Assembly (NCBI RefSeq): GCF_963675165.1
Contig: NC_087391.1
Span: 5,173,626 to 5,237,625, forward strand
Direction of reading: 5' to 3'
Source of the DNA: Halichondria panicea
Taxonomy: Eukaryota; Porifera; Demospongiae; Suberitida; Halichondriidae
DNA: 64,000 nucleotides
Every line of letters begins with the position of its first letter. The stretch's first letter is position 1. Under the pieces are notes generated by a model. That model saw only the letters and a program-made list of their open reading frames with translations, did not search any database and was not told the origin of the DNA. Below are positions 60,701 to 64,000 of this stretch, piece after piece. Position numbers and translations under genes: made by a program.

Positions 60701-63389
60701 AGCATTCATACGCAATACAACCCGGCCTTTTCACCTCACTTGAAATTATTAGTGAAACATAAATCAACGATTACAGTGTACACACCACACTTATTGTCTA
60801 TAGGCCCTGTACACTAGTCTATACACTTGAGGTCAATTAGAGTAGCATTTTTTTGTATAACTCACAAGGTCACTGGAGTGGTCCCCTCTCACGGCTGAGC
60901 AGCTCAGGGAGAGTACAGTGCCAGAGGGTGAGAACAGTCCAACCAGACCACAATAGCATCTCTGCAGCACATGGAGAAACAAAATCGTTACAATTATTGT
61001 GTCAAATTGAAATGCTAGCTAGCTCTTATTAAACTGACGTTGTCACTAAGAGGGTCGAAGGTCAAACTAGCAACAGCTGTCACTGACGGAACCACATCAC
61101 TCGAGGGCAATGGGTCTAAGAAATGATTCTGATATTTGCACACACACACAAGCTTGCAAGAGAGAGAGTACACACACACATACACACACACGCACGCACG
61201 CACACACACACACTAATTGACTGACCTCTGAGGTCAATACTGTCGACTAGTTCCAGTGTAGTGGCAGCAAACAAAAGGAGGTGTGTGTGCGTTACCGCTA
61301 GCATAGCGGGTGGAGCCTGAAGCACCTCCCTACAGGTGCATATACGTATAGTATGCAATAGCACACAAAAATAAGTTTCACCTCATGTGATCCACAGAGC
61401 TAGCTGTATGTAGGGAGGGTTCATAGTTAAAATGTTCAGAGGGTGGAGGGGTACAGTACTGAAGAGTTAATATAACCGGCCCAGCGTCGACAGTGGGTAT
61501 GCCTTCAGTCACATGATCTTGAGGCTGCTGCCATGATGCCACACTACTGACAGTGGTACTCACTACAGCATCTAGAAAAGTAATAATTCATGACAAATAC
61601 GTACTTTCAGTAAATCGATTAATTGTTCACTCACCAATTTCTGACACTGTTTTCTTTGACTTCATTCTCTCTGTTTCCTTGGAGACATTGCACTTGAGTA
61701 AGCAGCGATAACCACCATCCTCTGACAAGTCAAACACTCTCATCTATAAAACAGGTATGAATTTGATGTTATTGGAATAGGTGTTTTTAATACGTACAAA
61801 AATGTATATGGCACAGGGATTCTTTCAGTCGCCATAACTTGAGTTCTGTCCATCCAATTTCACTGGTTTTATGATTTTCTGAAAGCTTAGAAAGATACCT
61901 TTCAAATGGTACCATCAATGTTCAGATTTGGGCGATCAAAGAATTTGCTAATTTCACCAAAACCATGGATTATAGCCCATGGTCCAAGGGCGAAAAATGA
62001 GAAATTATGTCCTAACCAAATTTTGGATTTTCCAACACATTACTTGAAAGGTCTCTTTCTAAGCTTTCAGAATATCACAAAATCATTGAACAGAACTAAA
62101 GTTATGACCTTTCGAACTAAGTTGCACATGAATCATTTCCGAAAAAATGATATGTGGGACTTAAGTCAACTCACCACACCATCTGCAGAGCCGGTGGCCA
62201 TCACAGGACGCTCGCTACTGATGGTCAGACAGAGGAATGGTGAGGCTACAGTTGGGGAGGGGGTGGTCAAGCAGTAGAATGTCTGCAATGGTGGCCTACC
62301 TGATACCACTGCCGACTGATAGAGCAGACAAGAGCTCTGAAGGTCCCATACCTAAACAGGTAAAATATTACATTACAGTTTGTAATACAATTATAATTAT
62401 ATGAGACCACATTTTAGAAACTAAACATTATTACATGGACCAGGAGCATGCTCCGGCATGGACCAAGACAGCTATAGGTGTAATTCATAATTGACTTCTG
62501 AATTGTTTGGGCAGCTACTTGAGCTGTATAGACGTGTACCTTAAAGGTTCTGTCTTCAGAGACTGAGACAATGCTCCTGTGTCGATGATGGGGGGAGAAA
62601 CTGGCACAAGTGACAGCTGCACTGTGACCCACCAAAGTCGTGTCCAACTCAAATATCTGTACAAATATATTTATAGCAATCTGCTAATTAAGAGATACTC
62701 TTTTTCTGTCTGGTATGTTTATCAACCATTACAAAGGAAGAACGGGGGAGACAGTGAGGGTTGTATGTCCAATAGTATAATGCATGTTGAAAATTTAAAG
62801 GCGTACCTGGATGTTACAGATGATGACCTCTTGTCCCTTGCAGACGGCCAGGTATTGTAGGTCTTCACTGAATGTCACATGATGCACTAAACCTCCTTGT
62901 AACGGCGCACACGACAACTGATGAGAGGAGCTGACCCCTCCTACAAGCACAGTACGATAACATGGCTTGAGATAATTCATAAATTGAGAGGTAGCTTTAA
63001 AATAGCCAGTGACATACTGTGTTCACTGAGGCACTCTTCAATATTCCACAGCAGTACAGCGTCTGTAGATACGGAGCAGAGGAGGGCAGAGCTTGTTGCT
63101 ATTGGTGACTCGGAGAATGACAACAGGGTGACTGCCTCGTAATGACCTCTCAGCACAACACTCTGCAACTTAAAAAATTTATACGATTTGCAAAAATAAA
63201 AATAGTCGACTCTATTATTTATATCCAACCCACCTCTCCAGTGTTCTGCTTGTTAGGTTCTAACACGCAATGGAGGTGGATGTCACTGTTGGTAGCTGTA
63301 GCCACCACCAGCTCCCTCCTGCACAGGCCCAGAGCTAGAGGACCTCCGGGGTTGCAGCTGGAGAGGGTGGACACGAGTTCTGGGTCCAT
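57724..63389 (-). CDS. WDR27: WDR27-like WD40 repeat protein
   Basis: 23 exons, 2616 nt, 871 aa: 63389-63234, 63162-63018, 62940-62807, 62656-62540, 62351-62300, 62245-62175, 61743-61635, 61571-61382, 61329-61226, 61115-61039, 60961-60866, 60669-60626, 60573-60467, 60362-60290, 60183-60109, 59927-59734, 59457-59294, 59171-59035, 58986-58889, 58611-58490, 58412-58315, 58036-57835, 57774-57724. WD40 blades lie in the N-terminal and C-terminal thirds (LRGHYEAVTLLSFSE, VGHSAAVTCASFSP, GHDNSVVSVGWSASGEWMIS, ATFSPCGRFIATGSEDKCAY). A basic linker (KVKSSGYTDAPR and a Lys/Thr-rich stretch) joins them. DIVLVAGSNRAVEVFDMN-type text (here YIVLVAGSNRAVEVFDMN) is what I recall for WDR27. Exons 5/6 are chosen to use a 54-bp intron; an alternative join with a gtatca donor is also in frame. 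Cellular role of WDR27 is not well known. Confidence 0.88.
61829..62121. repeat. Foldback repeat, copy 2 (WDR27 intron 6)
   Basis: Relative of 39471-39780: gccataacttgagttctgtc at the left end pairs with gaacagaactaaagttatgac at the right, with the ccatggattatagcccatgg centre. It is a dispersed repeat with internal palindromic symmetry. Confidence 0.7.
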
Positions 63390-63687
63390 TCTGAGCCAGT
63401 AAGCAGTGTCTAAGCGTGATTCAAACACTGTCAGAAAGAGCCATTGCCATGTGGGCTCTCTAAAGGGGGGCGTGCCTCAAAGGTAGTCTCAAGGGTTTTC
63501 CCCTGCCAAGAGAAGAAAGGTGGGTGGAGCTGGTTTAAAACACTCCTCAGGGTGGAGCCGCGGGTTGCTAAGAATTGCACAATATCGCCCTTTGACCTCT
63601 CTATAACAACTGCATGTACGTAAAGCTAGCTGTGCATAAACTCACACCCTATTTTACAAGTGAATATAACAGCTTAGAGACCCAGCT
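63390..63687. promoter_or_regulatory. Shared promoter region of WDR27 and the 63.7-kb gene
   Basis: 298 bp between divergent start codons. It includes gtgggcgg-like and cccccttt stretches but no TATA box I trust. Assigned from geometry only. Confidence 0.45.
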
Positions 63688-63903
63688 ATGGACGGAGAGG
63701 ACTACCGAGCAGGCTCTGCAGACTCTGAGAACGGCTCGGACAACAGCTACGTTGATGTGAGCCGTGACGACGTCCCTGAGAGTGACCCACTCTCTGTGGA
63801 TGAGGTTGAACTGGTGGAGGACGTCGTTGGGCCGTCTGGGGACGACAGTGAGGATATATACGGGGACAATGGAGAGCAAGATGAGACATTGAGCAAAGAA
63901 GAG
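63688..63903 (+). CDS. Acidic protein, first exon only (unidentified)
   Basis: ATG at 63688 opens 72 codons up to a donor (GAAGAG-gtaaat) at 63903. The peptide begins MDGEDYRAGSADSENGSDNS and is dominated by Asp, Glu and Ser (ending ETLSKEE). I do not recognise the family; the rest lies beyond the window. The exon is supported by its codon-like composition, position head-to-head with WDR27 and a good donor. Confidence 0.55.
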
Positions 63904-64000
63904 GTAAATTTCCTCTTACTTTGGAAGGCCACCATACAACAACTTTAGTTATATTTATATGGTGTGCCCATACTTAAATAAGTACCTGATGGTGCTATAA

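Noticed and set aside
59970-64000. tRNA or other structured RNA genes
   Set aside because: I scanned for tRNA-type A/B box patterns in this and other spacers and found nothing convincing; a dedicated covariance search would be needed to exclude them.

Overview
The window is animal nuclear DNA: short-intron multi-exon genes, abundant (CA)n microsatellites, small inverted-repeat transposons and tight gene packing. The gene content (protein kinase D, one MAPKBP1/WDR62 homologue, WDR27, TRPT1, a GDP-fucose transporter, POLR1C) is metazoan. The compact introns, a single pre-duplication MAPKBP1/WDR62 gene and a lineage-specific receptor-like array suggest an early-branching animal, probably a sponge; that placement is inference.

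Layout. 1-1.1 kb is a ~32-bp minisatellite. 1.7-1.8 kb is the last exon of POLR1C (+). 1.95-3.73 kb is a four-exon secreted or GPI-anchored TIMP/NTR-like gene (+). 4.0-41.6 kb is one MAPKBP1/WDR62-like gene (-) of 32 exons and 1395 codons; my exon joins are in frame throughout. Its intron 19 (7537-35251, 27.7 kb) holds a tandem array on the opposite strand: nine copies (A-J, letter K unused; F and C are damaged, J is followed by an orphan exon) of an unrecognised family. Each intact copy has a long cytoplasmic N-terminus full of tyrosine motifs (NPxY-like, YxxI/L/V, several in ITAM spacing), four membrane segments and four exons joined only by phase-0 introns. 43.7-52.7 kb is protein kinase D (+, 16 exons, 1070 aa). 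52.9-55.5 kb is tRNA 2'-phosphotransferase TRPT1 (-, 7 exons, 207 aa). 55.8-57.6 kb is the GDP-fucose transporter SLC35C1 (+, 5 exons, 348 aa). 57.7-63.4 kb is WDR27 (-, 23 exons, about 871 aa). 63.7 kb starts an unidentified acidic protein (+) that leaves the window.

The conserved genes alternate in strand: TRPT1/SLC35C1 and WDR27/63.7-kb gene are head-to-head with ~300 bp between start codons, while PKD/TRPT1, SLC35C1/WDR27 and the TIMP-like/MAPKBP1 pair converge with 120-285 bp between stops.

The most unusual system is the nested array. Copies D-J read as four tandem units of [type 1 gene + type 2 gene], two intact (D-E, H-I), one with the type 1 partner reduced to a frameshifted first exon (F-G), and one with the type 2 partner reduced to its last exon (J + orphan). 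B-C is a separate duplicated pair and A is the most divergent copy. The tyrosine motifs imply phosphorylation-dependent signalling or endocytic adaptor binding at the plasma membrane; no experimental function is known to me.
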